Below are positions 62,950 to 64,000 of a stretch of 64,000 bases of DNA, in pieces. The stretch comes from Vicia villosa. Lineage: Eukaryota > Streptophyta > Magnoliopsida > Fabales > Fabaceae. The position numbers were made by a program, and so were the translations under genes. The notes beneath the pieces are model-generated. The model worked only from the letters and a program-made list of their open reading frames with translations. It did no database searches and was not told where the DNA came from. Position 1 is the stretch's first letter. Each line of letters starts with the position of its first letter. Location of the stretch: assembly GCF_029867415.1 (NCBI RefSeq), contig NC_081183.1:19650404-19714403 (forward strand), in the 5' to 3' direction.

Positions 62950-63990
62950 TTAGCCACTTTTCGGAGCAGGGACAGACTTAAAATGTTGATATAAACTGTC
63001 AAGATTTGCCGTGACCAAATCCATAAATCCGTGGAAATCTCCTCGGAGTCTCCCTAAGTCGATACGAAGTACAACAACATCGTTCCGAAGGGACTCAATA
63101 GCAGCAGTATGGTCAACCATAGACACATCCTCATCAGGTGTAGCATCAATGTCATGGTAGCCAGTCAGTATCATCGAATCACTTTATTCCTCCACGAGAT
63201 CATTTTCACCTTGTCCTTTCAAGTCATATATCCAATTTTCTTTCTTGTGAACACTTGTGAACCTAATGCAAGGTAAGGCAAAATGACGAAAGGGCTCATA
63301 GTTCACTAGAAGCTGATAAGGGGAGAATCGTAATTGCTAATCAGGATTTTGTTGAAGCAAAACTCGATGTCCATGGATTTGAATCCTCCATAAGGAATCA
63401 ATCTAGCAAGCGGTCCTCTTAATGATAGGGCACGGGCGATGTTAGTGACAAGACCACCTACAAGGATAGGACCAATGGTGTCCTGGGCTAAAACGACCAT
63501 CCTAGAAAGCATAAAAGATACTCCCATAACTGGTTTGGATTGGAAAACACACATCATAATGAATAGCTCATCCTTAGTCACCGAGGTATCGTATAAAGGT
63601 TTTCCAAAAAGAGTGAAAGCTAGTATCATGTGGAAATACCTAATGACGGGATTGTGGATTTCCGAAGAGAGTCGTAGATTTTTCTAGTTTCTACCAGATA
63701 TGGTACTCCAAAAGTAGTCAACTATGTTATCAAGGAGGTACTCATCATCAACTTCCATTAAATCATCCATGCTTTTATGAAATCCTAGTAACTCGGCCAG
63801 CTGACGAGTGGTGAAACAATAAGTGAATCCAAACAGCCTGAATGAAACTCTTCCTCTGTTGAATCCTAATCCAAGTCTAGGCTCATATCAGAGGGAACTC
63901 AGAAAATCTAAAGTCAGGTTGCGGAAAGTGGGTGTACGGGTTGTAAGGATATCCTCCCATCCAATCTGATGAAGCATAAAGTGCACACTT
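62950..63990 (-). pseudogene. Second ATHILA ORF1-type relic, runs to the window edge
   Basis: Minus-strand frames at 63629-63306 (MILAFTLFGKPLYDTSV, FMLSRMVVLAQDTIGPILVG, LVTNIARALSLRGPLARL) match the corresponding middle of the ORF1 at 60561-61993. 63174-62950 gives its C-terminal tail (MILTGYHDIDATPDEDVS, ending SVPAPKSG). Upstream pieces near 63830-63760 (FRLFGFTYCFTTRQLAELLGF) extend to the edge. Frame changes and stops break it. It belongs to a separate, more divergent element than the first copy. Confidence 0.6.
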
Positions 63991-64000
63991 TCCCGGATTC

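Overview
This is nuclear plant DNA, most likely from a papilionoid legume of the vetch/pea/clover/medic group. The evidence is the spliced cyclin-T gene with plant-type introns, the AT-rich intergenic sequence, the initiator-Met and Asp tRNA primer-binding sites, and recognisable Tekay-, Athila/Tat- and SIRE/Maximus-type LTR sequences, L1 LINE, MULE, hAT and other MITE sequences. The genus cannot be fixed by eye. Nothing prokaryotic, no tRNA or rRNA gene and no CRISPR was seen.

The only convincing intact host gene is a cyclin T (CYCT1-like, the P-TEFb regulatory subunit) on the minus strand at 28155-34626. It has six coding exons (617 codons before the stop) and a non-coding leader exon at about 35771-36050. 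Its introns hold a hAT-type MITE and a tandem duplication that copies the exon-5 acceptor. A Mutator-like terminal repeat begins about 100 bp beyond its leader exon.

Left part (1-16.3 kb): a complete but decayed Mutator-like element (297-3720) with a 9-10 bp target duplication, whose transposase is fused to the remains of an OTU protease domain; Copia-type LTR debris; an L1 LINE relic; a second TIR element carrying a PB1-like ORF; a long TA microsatellite; and a minus-strand Copia LTR. 16.3-23.1 kb is a Ty3/gypsy element (Tekay-like) with two unequal LTRs, PBS, PPT and a stop-riddled pol. 23-25.2 kb holds a plant-mobile-domain (PMD) C-terminal exon next to a Mutator-type terminus, and 26.3-27.3 kb holds a Copia gag relic.

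Right part: a second PMD pseudogene (about 36.9-39.15 kb) lies inside a Mutator-type end. From 40.7 to 52.8 kb is a nest of insertions. A minus-strand PMD-like ORF, next to a plus-strand PPT and LTR, is split by a non-autonomous Athila/Tat-like element (40914-49268). One LTR of that element is itself split by a 3.7-kb solo LTR (41804-45504). The neighbouring LTR is split by a SIRE-type solo LTR (51145-52266). The last 6 kb carry another SIRE-like LTR cut by an Athila-like LTR, then two ATHILA ORF1-type pseudogenes in the same orientation.

Overall the window is a graveyard of transposons around one housekeeping gene. Its most notable features are the shared TIR and palindrome family that links MULE transposase and PMD cargos, the well-resolved nested insertions, and the transposon-driven changes inside the cyclin-T introns and at its 5' end.
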